Shown here piece by piece: positions 15,383 through 24,343 of a DNA stretch of 37,948 bases (positions are counted from its first letter, which is position 1; each line of letters opens with the position of its first letter). Both the position numbers and the translations under genes were made by a program. The notes beneath the pieces are model-generated. The model was given only the letters and a program-made list of their open reading frames with translations. It ran no database searches and was not told the origin of the DNA. This stretch comes from Pseudomonadota bacterium (lineage in GTDB: Bacteria; Pseudomonadota; Alphaproteobacteria; Caulobacterales; Caulobacteraceae), in NCBI GenBank assembly GCA_023428785.1, contig JAEYWU010000110.1, positions 1-37,948 of the forward strand. The letters run 5' to 3'.

Positions 15383-16222
15383 CTAACGCTCTTCGTCCTC
15401 GGGCGCGAGCCGCGCTGTCCGCACGGCCTGAGCCAACTCCTGCGCTTTCGACAGAACGGCCGGGCCCGCCGGTCGGTTCTCGCCAAGAGCGCGATCGATC
15501 TCTTCCACCAGGGCCGATCCGACCACGACGGCGTCTGCGACGCGCGCCACCTGAGCGGCCCGTTGGGGGGTCTTGATGCCGAAACCGACGGCCACGGGCA
15601 AGCCGGAAGCTTCCCTAACGCGAACTACGGCCGGCGCGACCGCCGAGGCGTCGGCCTCCTTCACGCCGGTCACCCCTGCGACGGAAACGTAATAGACAAA
15701 GCCGCTTGTGCGGGCCGCCACCACCTTCAGGCGCTCATCATCGGTCGTGGGCGTGGCCAGCCGGATCAAGGCAATGTGATGGGCGTCCAGGGCGTCCGTC
15801 AGGGGCCCCGCCTCTTCCGGCGGGCAGTCCACGACAATCAGACCGTCCACGCCCGACTCACCGCACACGGCCGCGAAGGCCTCGTAGCCCATGGTCTCGA
15901 TGGGGTTCAGATAGCCCATCAGGATCAGCGGCGTGTCCGCATCCCCGGCCCGGAAATCGGCCGCGAGCTCAAGCGTGCCCTTCAGCGTCAGCCCCGCCTT
16001 CAGCCCCCGCAGCGCCGCTTTCTGGATCGGCGGGCCCTCGGCCATCGGGTCCGAGAAGGGAAAGCCCAGTTCGATGATGTCTGCGCCAGCCGCCGGGAGA
16101 CCACGCAGAATCTCCAGCGCCTCATCACGCGAAGGATCGCCAGCCATGACATAGGCCACGAAGGCGGCGCGGCCCTCGGCTTTCAGGGCCGCGAAACGAG
16201 CGTCGATACGGGCAGTGGTCAC
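15383..16222 (-). CDS. trpA: Tryptophan synthase alpha subunit
   Basis: TrpA cleaves indole-3-glycerol phosphate and passes indole to TrpB. The (beta/alpha)8 barrel of 279 residues shows FVAYVMAGDP, DIIELGFPFSDPMAEGP, LMGYLNPIETMG, the flexible LATPTTDDERL and GFGIKTPQ. The first catalytic acid is Glu51. The second, Asp60 in Salmonella, is Glu62 here (MAEGP instead of LADGP). The GTG start overlaps the trpB stop by four bases (GTGA), so the two subunits are translationally coupled. Confidence 0.96.
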   Translation of the reverse strand: MTTARIDARFAALKAEGRAAFVAYVMAGDPSRDEALEILRGLPAAGADIIELGFPFSDPMAEGPPIQKAALRGLKAGLTLKGTLELAADFRAGDADTPLILMGYLNPIETMGYEAFAAVCGESGVDGLIVVDCPPEEAGPLTDALDAHHIALIRLATPTTDDERLKVVAARTSGFVYYVSVAGVTGVKEADASAVAPAVVRVREASGLPVAVGFGIKTPQRAAQVARVADAVVVGSALVEEIDRALGENRPAGPAVLSKAQELAQAVRTARLAPEDEER

Positions 16223-17427
16223 AGCTCCACCCCCAGCGCCTTCGCCACGGTGAAGATGTCCTTGTCGCCCCGGCCGCTCATCAGGACGACGATGTCGCCA
16301 TCCGGACCGACCTCGCGGGCGATCTCGCCGGCGCGGGCCAGGGCATGGGACGGCTCCAGCGCCGGGATGATGCCCTCGAGCTTCGAGCAGAGCTGGAAGG
16401 CGTCCAGGGCCTCCGTATCGGTGGCCGAGCGATACTCGGCCCGGCCGATGTCGTGGAGCCAGGCGTGTTCCGGCCCGATACCGGGGTAATCCAGACCCGC
16501 CGAGATCGAATGGCCCTCGACGATCTGGCCGTCCCTATCCTGCAGCAGATAGGTCCGGTTGCCGTGCAGCACGCCCGGACGGCCGCCCTTCAGGCTGGCG
16601 GCGTGATCCGGCGTATCGAGCCCGTAGCCTGCGGCCTCGACCCCGATCAGGCGCACATCCTCGTCGCCGATGAAGGGATGGAAGGCGCCGATGGCGTTGG
16701 AGCCGCCGCCAATGCAGGCGACGACCGCGTGCGGCAGACGCCCGATCTGGGCCTCGGACTGACGGCGAATTTCCTGGCCGATCACCGACTGGAAGTCGCG
16801 CACCATCGCCGGATAGGGCGCGGGGCCGGCCGCCGTGCCGATGATGTAATAGGTGTCCCCGACATTGGTGACCCAGTCGCGCATGGCCTCGTTCATGGCG
16901 TCCTTGAGGGTCGCCGCGCCCGAGGTCACCGGAAAGACCTCGGCGCCGAGGAGCTTCATGCGGAAAACGTTGGGCTGCTGCCGCTCGACGTCGACGGCGC
17001 CCATGTAGACCGTGCAAGGCAGGCCGAACCGGGCGCTGACCGTCGCCGAGGCGACGCCGTGCTGGCCAGCGCCCGTTTCGGCGATGATCCGGGTCTTGCC
17101 CATGCGGCGGGCCAGAAGGATCTGGCCCATGCAGTTGTTGATCTTGTGCGCGCCGGTGTGATTCAGGTCCTCGCGCTTGAGCCAGACGCGGGCGCCCCCG
17201 AAATGCTCGGTCAGACGCTCGGCGAAATAGAGCGGGCTGGCGCGGCCGACGTAGTGCTCCAGGAAGCCGTCGAGCTCGGCCTGGAAGGTCGGGTCTGCCT
17301 TGGCCTCGGCATAGGCGGCGTCAAGCTCATGGATGGCCGGCATCAGCGTCTCGGAGACGAACCGGCCGCCATAGGGACCGAAACGGCCCTGGTCGTCAGG
17401 CCAAGCGTAGGCGTTGGAGAGGGTCAA
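16219..17427 (-). CDS. trpB: Tryptophan synthase beta subunit
   Basis: TrpB condenses indole with serine to give tryptophan, using PLP. The lysine that binds PLP is Lys95 in KREDLNHTGAHKINN. AETGAGQHGVASA and the phosphate-binding GGGSNAIGAFHPF are also present, and length (402) is standard. The start is TTG at 17427-17425, 10 bases after the trpF stop. No ATG or GTG keeps the conserved N-terminus NAYAWPDDQGRFGPYGG, and the ribosome binding site is weak, so coupling to trpF is likely. No trp leader peptide or attenuator is visible upstream of the run. Confidence 0.96.
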   Translation of the reverse strand: MTLSNAYAWPDDQGRFGPYGGRFVSETLMPAIHELDAAYAEAKADPTFQAELDGFLEHYVGRASPLYFAERLTEHFGGARVWLKREDLNHTGAHKINNCMGQILLARRMGKTRIIAETGAGQHGVASATVSARFGLPCTVYMGAVDVERQQPNVFRMKLLGAEVFPVTSGAATLKDAMNEAMRDWVTNVGDTYYIIGTAAGPAPYPAMVRDFQSVIGQEIRRQSEAQIGRLPHAVVACIGGGSNAIGAFHPFIGDEDVRLIGVEAAGYGLDTPDHAASLKGGRPGVLHGNRTYLLQDRDGQIVEGHSISAGLDYPGIGPEHAWLHDIGRAEYRSATDTEALDAFQLCSKLEGIIPALEPSHALARAGEIAREVGPDGDIVVLMSGRGDKDIFTVAKALGVEL

Positions 17428-17437
17428 GTGTGTGGTC

Positions 17438-18088
17438 TCACGGGCGGGGGGAGGCGTCGCGAACCTGATCCAGGAAGGCCCGGATCAGGCCCGTGTCCTT
17501 AACACCGGGCGCGCTTTCCACGCCAGACGAGACATCCACAAGGGGCGCCCCGGTTTGGGTGATGGCTTCCGCGACATTGTCAGGCGTTAGGCCTCCGGCC
17601 AGGAACCACGGCTTCGAGAGCTTCAGTTCGGACAGGAGCTGCCAGTCGAAGGCCTGCCCCAGGCCGCCAGGTCGGTCCGCATCCTCTGGTGGCCGCGCAT
17701 CGAGCAGCAGGTGATCGACATGGGCCTCCCAGCCGACTGCGGCCGCGACATCCTCCGCGGTTGAAATCGGCAGAGCCTTGATCAAGCCCGCCCCCGTCAG
17801 CGACCTGACCTCCTTCGCGCGTTTCGGGCTCTCCGAGCCGTGCAACTGGATGAGGTCGGGCCTGAGCTGATCGCGGATGTCGGAGAGCAGGGCATCGTCG
17901 GCGTCCACCGTCAGGACAACCACCGGCGCGGGCCGCCCGGCTTCAGCCAGCAGGCTTGCCATGGCCTCGACCGGCAGGTGGCGCGGGCTGCGGGGAAAGG
18001 CCACGAGACCGATGAAGGCCGCGCCCCCCGACGCCGCCGCGCGGATGGTTTCAGGCGTGGTCACGCCACAGATCTTGGCCCGGGTCAC
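17438..18088 (-). CDS. trpF: Phosphoribosylanthranilate isomerase
   Basis: TrpF performs the Amadori rearrangement of phosphoribosylanthranilate in tryptophan synthesis. The 216-residue barrel starts AKICGVTTPETIRAA, which contains the catalytic Cys, and has LIQLHGSESPKRAKEV, DHLLLDARP (catalytic Asp) and LAGGLTPDNV, with VDVSSGVESAPGVKD at the C-terminus. The GTG start (18088) overlaps the stop of the upstream rsuA-like gene by four bases. trpB follows after 10 bases. Confidence 0.96.
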   Translation of the reverse strand: MTRAKICGVTTPETIRAAASGGAAFIGLVAFPRSPRHLPVEAMASLLAEAGRPAPVVVLTVDADDALLSDIRDQLRPDLIQLHGSESPKRAKEVRSLTGAGLIKALPISTAEDVAAAVGWEAHVDHLLLDARPPEDADRPGGLGQAFDWQLLSELKLSKPWFLAGGLTPDNVAEAITQTGAPLVDVSSGVESAPGVKDTGLIRAFLDQVRDASPRP

Positions 18089-18828
18089 GCCACAGGCTCC
18101 GCAAAGATGGCGTCGATACTCTCAGCATCCAGCAGGCGCCACTGACCCGGCTCGAGATCGTCCGGGATCGATAGCCCGCCCAGCCGCTCGCGGTGAAGCG
18201 TCTCGACGTGATTGCCGGCCGCCGCGAACATTCGCCGGACCATGTGATAGCGCCCTTCCGTTACCGTCAGCAGCGCCTCCGTCGGCGCTACAGGCTGCAG
18301 GTACGCAGGCTTCAGCAGCTTGTCTTCACCTTCAAGAACAAGCTGGCCCGAGGCGAACAGCGCTCCCTCCGTGCCGTTCAGCGGACGCGCCAGCGTCGCG
18401 CGATAGACCTTGGCCACATGACGCTTGGGCGAAATGATCCGGTGCAGCAGCTCGCCGTCGTCGGTCATCAGAAGGAGACCGGACGTCTCCTTGTCGAGCC
18501 GCCCCACCGTCGAGATCGCGGGATCACGCCGCCGCCAGCGGGTCGGCAGCACGTCATAGACCAGCGGCCCGTTCTCTTTGTGAGAACAGGTCATGCCGAG
18601 CGGCTTGTTCAGAAGGATCACCAGACCCTGCGGCGGATCGACGGGCTCACCATCAACTGTCATCCGGGTTGGCAGGTCCGTCGTAATGGCGATCCGGGCC
18701 GAGGCGTCCGTCAGGTCGCGATCATCGAGCGTAATAGCGCCCAGCCTCGCCAGTTCGGCGATGTCGCGCCGCGAGCCATAGCCCAGCGAGCCCAGAAACC
18801 GGTCGAGCCTGAGCGACGGAGTCTTCAC
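18085..18828 (-). CDS. RsuA/RluB-family rRNA pseudouridine synthase
   Basis: An N-terminal S4 RNA-binding domain (SLRLDRFLGSLGYGSRRDIAELARLGAITL) is followed by a pseudouridine synthase domain with the catalytic Asp in VGRLDKETSGLLLMTDDG, and HVAKVYRATL and GRYHMVRRMFAAAGNHVETL downstream. The length (247) and layout favour RsuA, which makes pseudouridine 516 in 16S rRNA, but RluB/RluE-type substrates cannot be excluded. The GTG start overlaps the methyltransferase stop by four bases, grouping two rRNA-modifying enzymes at the head of the trpF-folC run. Confidence 0.9.
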   Translation of the reverse strand: MKTPSLRLDRFLGSLGYGSRRDIAELARLGAITLDDRDLTDASARIAITTDLPTRMTVDGEPVDPPQGLVILLNKPLGMTCSHKENGPLVYDVLPTRWRRRDPAISTVGRLDKETSGLLLMTDDGELLHRIISPKRHVAKVYRATLARPLNGTEGALFASGQLVLEGEDKLLKPAYLQPVAPTEALLTVTEGRYHMVRRMFAAAGNHVETLHRERLGGLSIPDDLEPGQWRLLDAESIDAIFAEPVA

Positions 18829-19724
18829 TTGATCGCCTCGAACACCTTGTAGCCGCCGCCCTCGACGACTGGGCGCACGCGCCCGAAGGCTTCCTTCAGT
18901 TCGTGCTCATAGGGCAGGTGCCGATTGGCCACGATCCAGGCTACGCCACCGCGTCTCAGCAAGGCCGCCGCCTGCCGAATGAAGCCTTGGCCCAGCCGAC
19001 GGTCCTCAGCGCCGCCATCGTGGAAGGGCGGGTTCGACACCACGAAATCGAGCACGCCCATCGTGGACAGAGTGCGCACGTCGGCCCATTCGAAGGTCAC
19101 GCGCGGATCCTCGACATTCAGCTTGGCCGCCTCGACCGCCCGACGATCCAGATCGATCAGACGCAGGCTAGTGACGCTCGTCGAACCCAGCACCACCGTC
19201 GCCAGTGCGCCGTAGCCGCAGCCCAGGTCCGCCCCCGCGCCGCTCAGGGCCGGCAGATGGTGCGCCAGAAGCGCTGTGCCGGGATCGATCCGGTCCCAGG
19301 CGAAGACGCCCGGCTGCGACCAGGCATCGAGGCCGGGGACCTTCTGACGGGCGCCCTCATTCAGCGCATCATCCAGACCCGTCACGCGCGCAGGTCGGGT
19401 CAGCTGGATGCGACGGTGATGCGCCTTGGCCGTCTCCTCGCCGACCAGCCCAAAACCATGCAGTTCCTTCTTGAGCCGCGCCCCGCCCTTGTCCTTCGGT
19501 GCCATGACATCCAGCCGGCCGCCGGGCTTCAGTGCGCGCAGGGCCAGGGCCAGGGTGTAGCGCCGCTCGATCGCCCCGGGCGGCGCATAGACGGTCACGA
19601 CCTCAGCCGATCCAGCCTCCACGGCCTCCAGGTTCGCGGCGCCCGGGATGAGCGGCGATGTCTGGATCGCATCCGTCGGCGGATCAAAGACCAGCGGCGG
19701 GCGGCCGTAGAGATAGGCTGTCAT
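18825..19724 (-). CDS. RsmC-like class I rRNA methyltransferase
   Basis: This is a SAM-dependent methyltransferase of the MTS (RsmC/RlmG) family. The C-terminal half has LSGAGADLGCGYGALATVVL (motif I), LIDLDRRAVEAAKLN and the catalytic VVSNPPFHDGG. The N-terminal half is a degenerate methyltransferase-like domain, as in RsmC. RsmC methylates G1207 of 16S rRNA; I infer a similar guanine-N2 target. The 299-residue product begins at ATG 19724, the first gene of its transcript, and is divergent from the asmA gene. The 80-base shared upstream region has a nested stem (GGTTG...CAACC around GGGGC-CAAA-GCCCC, about 19748-19775). Confidence 0.85.
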   Translation of the reverse strand: MTAYLYGRPPLVFDPPTDAIQTSPLIPGAANLEAVEAGSAEVVTVYAPPGAIERRYTLALALRALKPGGRLDVMAPKDKGGARLKKELHGFGLVGEETAKAHHRRIQLTRPARVTGLDDALNEGARQKVPGLDAWSQPGVFAWDRIDPGTALLAHHLPALSGAGADLGCGYGALATVVLGSTSVTSLRLIDLDRRAVEAAKLNVEDPRVTFEWADVRTLSTMGVLDFVVSNPPFHDGGAEDRRLGQGFIRQAAALLRRGGVAWIVANRHLPYEHELKEAFGRVRPVVEGGGYKVFEAIK

Positions 19725-19804
19725 TGGCGGGCTATAGCCGAGAGCAGGGTTGGGGCCAAAGCCCCGCGCACAACCGAATCCCGTCCTGCGGCGTTCTGAT
19801 CGGC

Positions 19805-21967
19805 ATGTCGCGTTCCGGTTCCCAGCGGTCCCGCCTTGAATTCCGCGCCCGCTCGGCGGCGGCGCGCGCCGACGCCCGTCTGCGCAAGACCTCGGAACGG
19901 GTCCAGGAATGGCGGCGCGTGCGCATCGATCCGATCATGCGCCCCGCCGCCGTCGCCCTGGCGCCGGCCACGACGCGGGTCGGCGACTGGCGCGATCGAT
20001 GGATGGCGTCTGAGTACGCGCCCGCGACCCTCGCCCGCCCAGGCGCTGCGCAATACTGGACCGCCGGCGTCTTCGTCGGGCTGATCGTGGCGCTCATCGC
20101 TTTCCTGGCCTGGTTCGACTGGAATTATCTGAGGGGCCCCATCAGCCGGGTCGCTTCTGAACGGCTGGACCGCGAGGTCGAAATCCAGGGCGACCTCGAT
20201 GTCGATATCCTGCGCTGGACCCCCGAGGTCCACGTCGAGGGCCTGCGCATCGGCGGACCCGACTGGGCTAACGATCGCGACACCGCCGACATCGAGAGCC
20301 TGGATTTCCGGATCCGGGCGCTCCCGCTCTTCGCCGGCCGCATCGAGATGCCCGCCATCGAGGCGATCCGGCCGGTCGTGGTGCTGGTGGAGGACGCGGA
20401 GGGCAACCAGTCCTGGGACTTCTCGCGTGGTCCCGATACCGGCGAGGGCATGAACCTGCCGGCCATGCAGCGCATCCTCATCGAGGGCGGCGAGCTCACT
20501 TACGAGAACGCACGCCGCAATATCACCCTGAACGCCACGGTCGACGCCACCGAGACCCAGGTCGACGGTGAGGAAGGCGGCTTCCGCCTGACCGGCGACG
20601 GCACGCTGAACGGCAACGCCATTTCGCTCAGCGCCCAGGGTGGCCCCCTCCTCTACGTCCGTCGCAACGAGCCCTACGCCTTCGAGGCCCGGCTGGAGGG
20701 CGCGGGCACGCTCGTGACGGCCGAGGGTCAGGTCACCCGTCCGTTTGATCTCGGCCAGATCACCGCCAATGTGACGGCCCGGGGTCAGGATCTGGCGGAC
20801 GCCTACTATGTGACGACCGTCCCCTTCCCCAATACTCCGCCCTATCGCCTGTCGGGCCGCCTGACGCGCGACGATGAGACCTGGAGCTTCGAGGATTTCG
20901 GCGGCGTCGTCGGCGATTCCGACCTGCACGGCGATGTCGTGGTCTCCAAGCCGAGAGATCGTCGGCTGGTCGAGGCGACCTTGCGTTCGGATTCGCTGGA
21001 TCTCGACGACCTTCTGGCCCTCACCGGCGCACCGCCCGACACTTCCGAGACCTCGTCGGCCCAGCAGGACGCGGCCGCCGGGACGCTGGCCGCCCAGGGC
21101 CGCCTTCTGCCCGACGCCACTCTGGAAGCTGAGCGCCTGCGCGGCATCGACGCCCGCGTGGACTTCCGCGCCGGCTCGGTGCGCCGCAACGAGCTGGCGG
21201 TGACCGCCGTCAGCCTGGGCGTCGACCTCGATCAGGGCATCCTCAACCTCGACCCCATCGCTTTCGACTTCCGCGACGGCCGCCTGAATGCGGTCGCCCG
21301 TATCGACGCAACCAATGATGTGCCCCACTCGCGTCTGGACGCTCGCCTCAGCGGCTATCCCATCCAGACCGTCGTGCCTCAGATCCAGGGCTCGGTCCCG
21401 GTCTCGGGCGCCATCGCCGCCCGGGTGCAACTCGAGGGCTCGGGCAACTCCATCCATCGCTTCGCGGGCAACTCGACCGGCACGATCAGCGTGGTCATGC
21501 CCCAGGGCGAGATGCGTCAGGCCTTCGCCGAGCTTCTCGGCATCAATGTCGGGGCGGGCTTGCGCCAGCTGCTCAGCGGCGACCAGTCTCCCACGCCCGT
21601 TCGCTGTGCGGTGGCGGACTTCGGCGTCTCGAACGGCAATGCAACGGCGCGGACCCTGGTGATCGATACCGGCGTGGTTCTGGTCAACGGCTCCGGCTCC
21701 ATCAATCTGGGCACGGAGCGCATGAACCTGCGCCTCGATGGTGAGACAAAAGAGCCGCGACTTCTGCGGGTCTGGGCGCCGATCACCGTCAACGGACCTG
21801 TGCGCAACCCCAGCCTGGGTGTCGATGGCGGAGAGGTGGCGACCCAGGTCGGTCTGGCAGGTCTGCTGGGCGCTCTAGTCAGTCCGATCGCGGCGATCCT
21901 GCCCTTCGTCGATCCCGGTCTGGCCGACGACGCGGACTGCGGGGCGCTGCTGGCCTCGGCCGGTTAG
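19805..21967 (+). CDS. AsmA family membrane protein
   Basis: The start at ATG 19805 gives 720 residues; a longer frame from 19658 would overlap the divergent gene. An Arg/Ala-rich cytoplasmic tail (1-84) leads to one transmembrane helix (about 85-105, TAGVFVGLIVALIAFLAWF). A long periplasmic region follows with the AsmA pattern: VASERLDREVEIQGDLDVD, LRIGGPDWAN, FDFRDGRLNAVARI and the C-terminal MNLRLDGETKEPRLLRVWAP. AsmA-like proteins are bridge-like lipid-transfer proteins that help carry phospholipids to the outer membrane. The basic 84-residue N-terminal tail is longer than usual. lysS follows 38 bases on. Confidence 0.85.
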   Translation: MSRSGSQRSRLEFRARSAAARADARLRKTSERVQEWRRVRIDPIMRPAAVALAPATTRVGDWRDRWMASEYAPATLARPGAAQYWTAGVFVGLIVALIAFLAWFDWNYLRGPISRVASERLDREVEIQGDLDVDILRWTPEVHVEGLRIGGPDWANDRDTADIESLDFRIRALPLFAGRIEMPAIEAIRPVVVLVEDAEGNQSWDFSRGPDTGEGMNLPAMQRILIEGGELTYENARRNITLNATVDATETQVDGEEGGFRLTGDGTLNGNAISLSAQGGPLLYVRRNEPYAFEARLEGAGTLVTAEGQVTRPFDLGQITANVTARGQDLADAYYVTTVPFPNTPPYRLSGRLTRDDETWSFEDFGGVVGDSDLHGDVVVSKPRDRRLVEATLRSDSLDLDDLLALTGAPPDTSETSSAQQDAAAGTLAAQGRLLPDATLEAERLRGIDARVDFRAGSVRRNELAVTAVSLGVDLDQGILNLDPIAFDFRDGRLNAVARIDATNDVPHSRLDARLSGYPIQTVVPQIQGSVPVSGAIAARVQLEGSGNSIHRFAGNSTGTISVVMPQGEMRQAFAELLGINVGAGLRQLLSGDQSPTPVRCAVADFGVSNGNATARTLVIDTGVVLVNGSGSINLGTERMNLRLDGETKEPRLLRVWAPITVNGPVRNPSLGVDGGEVATQVGLAGLLGALVSPIAAILPFVDPGLADDADCGALLASAG

Positions 21968-21970
21968 GAT

Positions 21971-21998
21971 TTGACCGCGCAAGCCCTTCGGCCCTAAT
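21971..21998 (+). promoter_or_regulatory. Probable promoter for lysS, predicted leaderless
   Basis: TTGACC (21971-21976) and CCTAAT (21993-21998) are spaced 16 bases apart. The second box lies in CCCTAATC, close to the Caulobacter -10 pattern GCTANAWC. The predicted start of transcription falls at about 22005, on the lysS ATG (22006). No ribosome binding site is present between them. Confidence 0.5.
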
Positions 21999-22005
21999 CG
22001 GCGGC

Positions 22006-23694
22006 ATGGCTTCCTCCTCCCCCTTCTCCGGCCTGTCGACCGAGGCGCTGAACGCCCGCGCCTGGCCGTTCGAACAGGCCCGCAATCTTCTGGCCCGCCT
22101 GCTCAAGAGCCGTCTGAACGACGACGCCGAGCGCGACCTCGCCTCGACCTTGATTCACGCCGGCAAGACCGACGAGGCGCTGGCCGCCCTTCCCCATCTG
22201 TCGCGCGAAGTCATCTTCCAGACCGGCTACGGCCCCTCGGGCCTGCCGCACATCGGCACCTTCAACGAGGTGCTGCGCACGACCATGGTGCGAAACGCCT
22301 TCCGGGCCATCACGGGCGACCACTGGAAGACCCGCCTGTTCTGCTTCTCGGACGACATGGATGGCTTCCGCAAGGTGCCCGAGAACGTCCCCAACCGCGA
22401 CCAGATGGCCGAGGATCTGGGCAAGCCCCTGACCGACGTGCGCGATCCCTTCGGCGCGGGCGAGAGCTTTGGCCGGGCCAACAACGCCCGCCTGCGCGCC
22501 TTCCTGGACCAGTACGGCTTCGACTACGAGTTCCTGTCGGCGACCGACTGCTACCGCTCAGGCCGGTTCGACGAGACCCTCCTGAAGGCTCTGGAGAAGT
22601 TCGACGACATCCAGGCGATCATGCTGCCGACCTTGGGACCGGATCGTCGTGCGACCTATTCGCCCTTCCTGCCCATCAGCCCGACCACCGGCCGGGTGCT
22701 TCAGGTGCCGACACTGCAGCGCAATCTGGAGAAGGGCACGATCGTCTTCGAAGACGAGGACGGCACGAAAGTCGAAACCCCCGTCACCGGCGGCCGGGTG
22801 AAGATGCAGTGGAAGCCCGACTGGGCCATGCGCTGGACCGCCTTCGGCGTCGATTATGAGATGGCCGGCAAGGACCTGATCGAGTCCGTCAAGGTCTCCT
22901 CGCGCATCTGCCGCGCGCTCGGCGGCACGCCGCCCGAGGGCTTCAACTTCGAGCTTTTCCTCGACGGCGAGGGCCGCAAGATCTCCAAGTCGCTGGGCAA
23001 CGGCCTATCGATCGAAGAGTGGCTGCACTACGGCACGCCCGATAGCCTGGCCTTCTATATTTACGCCTCGCCCAAGTCGGCCAAGAAGCTGCACTTCGAC
23101 GTGATCCCCCGGGCGGTGGATGATTATCTCGGCCAGATCGACGCCTACCAGACCCAGGAAACCGACAAGCGTTTGGAGAACCCGGTTTGGCACGTCCATC
23201 AGGGCGTCCCGCCCAAGGCCGCCTCGCCGGTGCCGTTCAGCCTGCTTCTGAACCTCGCCTCGGTGGCCAACGCCGCCGACAAGGAGGCCCTCTGGGCCTA
23301 CATCGGCCGCTATCTGCCGAATGCGACGCCCCTGAGCGAACCGACGCTGGATCAGCTCGCCGGCTATGCGCTGAACTTCTACGAGGACCGCGTGAAGGCC
23401 TCCAAGACCTTCCGCGCACCGACGGAACAGGAAGCCGCGGCCTTCCGTGACCTCGCCAACCGCCTCCGGGCCCTGCCGGCCGACACGACCGACGGCGAGA
23501 TCATCCAGAACGAGGTCTATGCGGTCGGCAAGGAGCACGCCTTTGAGCCGCTCCGCGCTTGGTTCGCAGCCCTGTACGAAGTCCTGCTGGGATCGAGCCG
23601 GGGCCCGCGTTTCGGTTCGTTTGCGGCCATCTACGGGCTTGAGCGGACGATCACCCTCCTGGAATCCGGAGCCGACGGAGGCCTGGCAAGGTAG
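22006..23694 (+). CDS. lysS: Lysyl-tRNA synthetase, class I
   Basis: This charges tRNA-Lys with lysine. It is the class I type found in archaea and many alphaproteobacteria, not the class II LysS of E. coli. The class I signatures are GPSGLPHIGTF (HIGH-like, residues 82-85) and KISKSLGNG (KMSKS-like, 325-329), with FCFSDDMDGFRKVPENVP between them. The C-terminal helical anticodon-binding region runs to residue 562. No ribosome binding site precedes ATG 22006, and promoter boxes sit so close that a leaderless mRNA is likely. Confidence 0.96.
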   Translation: MASSSPFSGLSTEALNARAWPFEQARNLLARLLKSRLNDDAERDLASTLIHAGKTDEALAALPHLSREVIFQTGYGPSGLPHIGTFNEVLRTTMVRNAFRAITGDHWKTRLFCFSDDMDGFRKVPENVPNRDQMAEDLGKPLTDVRDPFGAGESFGRANNARLRAFLDQYGFDYEFLSATDCYRSGRFDETLLKALEKFDDIQAIMLPTLGPDRRATYSPFLPISPTTGRVLQVPTLQRNLEKGTIVFEDEDGTKVETPVTGGRVKMQWKPDWAMRWTAFGVDYEMAGKDLIESVKVSSRICRALGGTPPEGFNFELFLDGEGRKISKSLGNGLSIEEWLHYGTPDSLAFYIYASPKSAKKLHFDVIPRAVDDYLGQIDAYQTQETDKRLENPVWHVHQGVPPKAASPVPFSLLLNLASVANAADKEALWAYIGRYLPNATPLSEPTLDQLAGYALNFYEDRVKASKTFRAPTEQEAAAFRDLANRLRALPADTTDGEIIQNEVYAVGKEHAFEPLRAWFAALYEVLLGSSRGPRFGSFAAIYGLERTITLLESGADGGLAR

Positions 23695-23700
23695 ATGAAC

Positions 23701-23716
23701 CCCTTGTGAACAAGGG
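23701..23716 (+). terminator. Weak hairpin after lysS
   Basis: CCCTTG (23701-23706), loop TGAA and CAAGGG (23711-23716) form a 6-bp stem followed by only TTTC. It starts 6 bases after the lysS stop, so it is a plausible but weak terminator. Confidence 0.35.
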
Positions 23717-23782
23717 TTTCAAGGGAACTCAAAGTGCGTTCGGCTATTTCTTTCGCATCGTTTCGACGCAGAGGAGAACGAC

Positions 23783-24286
23783 ATGTCTTTCACGCGTAAC
23801 ATCACCCTGGGTCTGTCGGCCCTGGCCCTGACCGCGACCGCCATCCCGACTGCCGCCGCTGCTCAGGATCGCCCGCTCGGCGTCATCCAGTGCGATGCGC
23901 CCGGCAACAATCAGGAGCGCAACGCCGCCATCGGTGGCGTCATCGGCGCGCTGATCGGCAGCCAGATTTCGGACAACGAGCGCACGCTCGGCGCCGTGGC
24001 CGGCGCCGCGGTCGGCGCGGGCGCCGGTTCCTACATCGGCTGTCAGCAGCAGCGCCGCGAGGCCGAACGCTATGGCTACCAGGGCTATGACAACCAGTCC
24101 TACGGCAACGCCTACGCTTCGACGAACGTGAACGTCCGTTCGGGCCCGGGCACCGACTACGCCCGCGTCGGCTCGCTGTCGAGCGGCCAGTCGTTCCAGG
24201 CCGGTGAGCGGCTCGGGGACTGGGTCGGCGTGGTCCAGAATGGGCAGATCGTTGGCTACGTCCATGGCGCCTACGTCCGCTACTAG
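23783..24286 (+). CDS. Secreted SH3-domain protein with glycine zipper
   Basis: AGGAG (23772-23776) supports ATG 23783. The signal peptide MSFTRNITLGLSALALTATA ends near AAAAQ. Residues about 50-85 form a glycine zipper (AAIGGVIGALIGSQ, LGAVAGAAVGAGAGSYIG), seen in outer-membrane-associated proteins. A Tyr/Gln/Asn-rich linker leads to a bacterial SH3 (SH3b) domain (about 112-167: VNVRSGPGTDYARVGSLSSG, GDWVGVV, GYVHGAYV), which typically binds peptidoglycan. I infer an envelope protein linking membrane and murein. A strong terminator follows 26 bases after the stop. Confidence 0.85.
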   Translation: MSFTRNITLGLSALALTATAIPTAAAAQDRPLGVIQCDAPGNNQERNAAIGGVIGALIGSQISDNERTLGAVAGAAVGAGAGSYIGCQQQRREAERYGYQGYDNQSYGNAYASTNVNVRSGPGTDYARVGSLSSGQSFQAGERLGDWVGVVQNGQIVGYVHGAYVRY

Positions 24287-24312
24287 GGCGCCTCACCATC
24301 CGGGTTGAGATC

Positions 24313-24343
24313 GGGCCGGCCTCGCGAGGGGCCGGCCCTTTCT
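24313..24343 (+). terminator. Intrinsic terminator shared by convergent genes
   Basis: GGGCCGGCC (24313-24321) pairs with GGCCGGCCC (24330-24338) over an 8-base loop and is followed by TTTCT. It ends the SH3-protein transcript and overlaps the end of the convergent S24 regulator gene. Confidence 0.85.

Noticed and set aside
13970..16489. An 839-codon open frame on the plus strand
   Set aside because: It runs antisense through folC, accD and trpA and into trpB, all certain genes. Long antisense frames are expected in GC-rich DNA, and its translation is low-complexity Arg/Gly/His-rich with no family motif.
17428..19800. Possible trp attenuator or leader peptide
   Set aside because: No short frame with tandem Trp codons or a terminator/antiterminator pair is visible upstream of trpF or at the head of the operon.
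19721..21457. A 578-codon open frame on the minus strand
   Set aside because: It is antisense to the AsmA-family gene, which has a clear transmembrane helix and family motifs. The antisense product resembles none.
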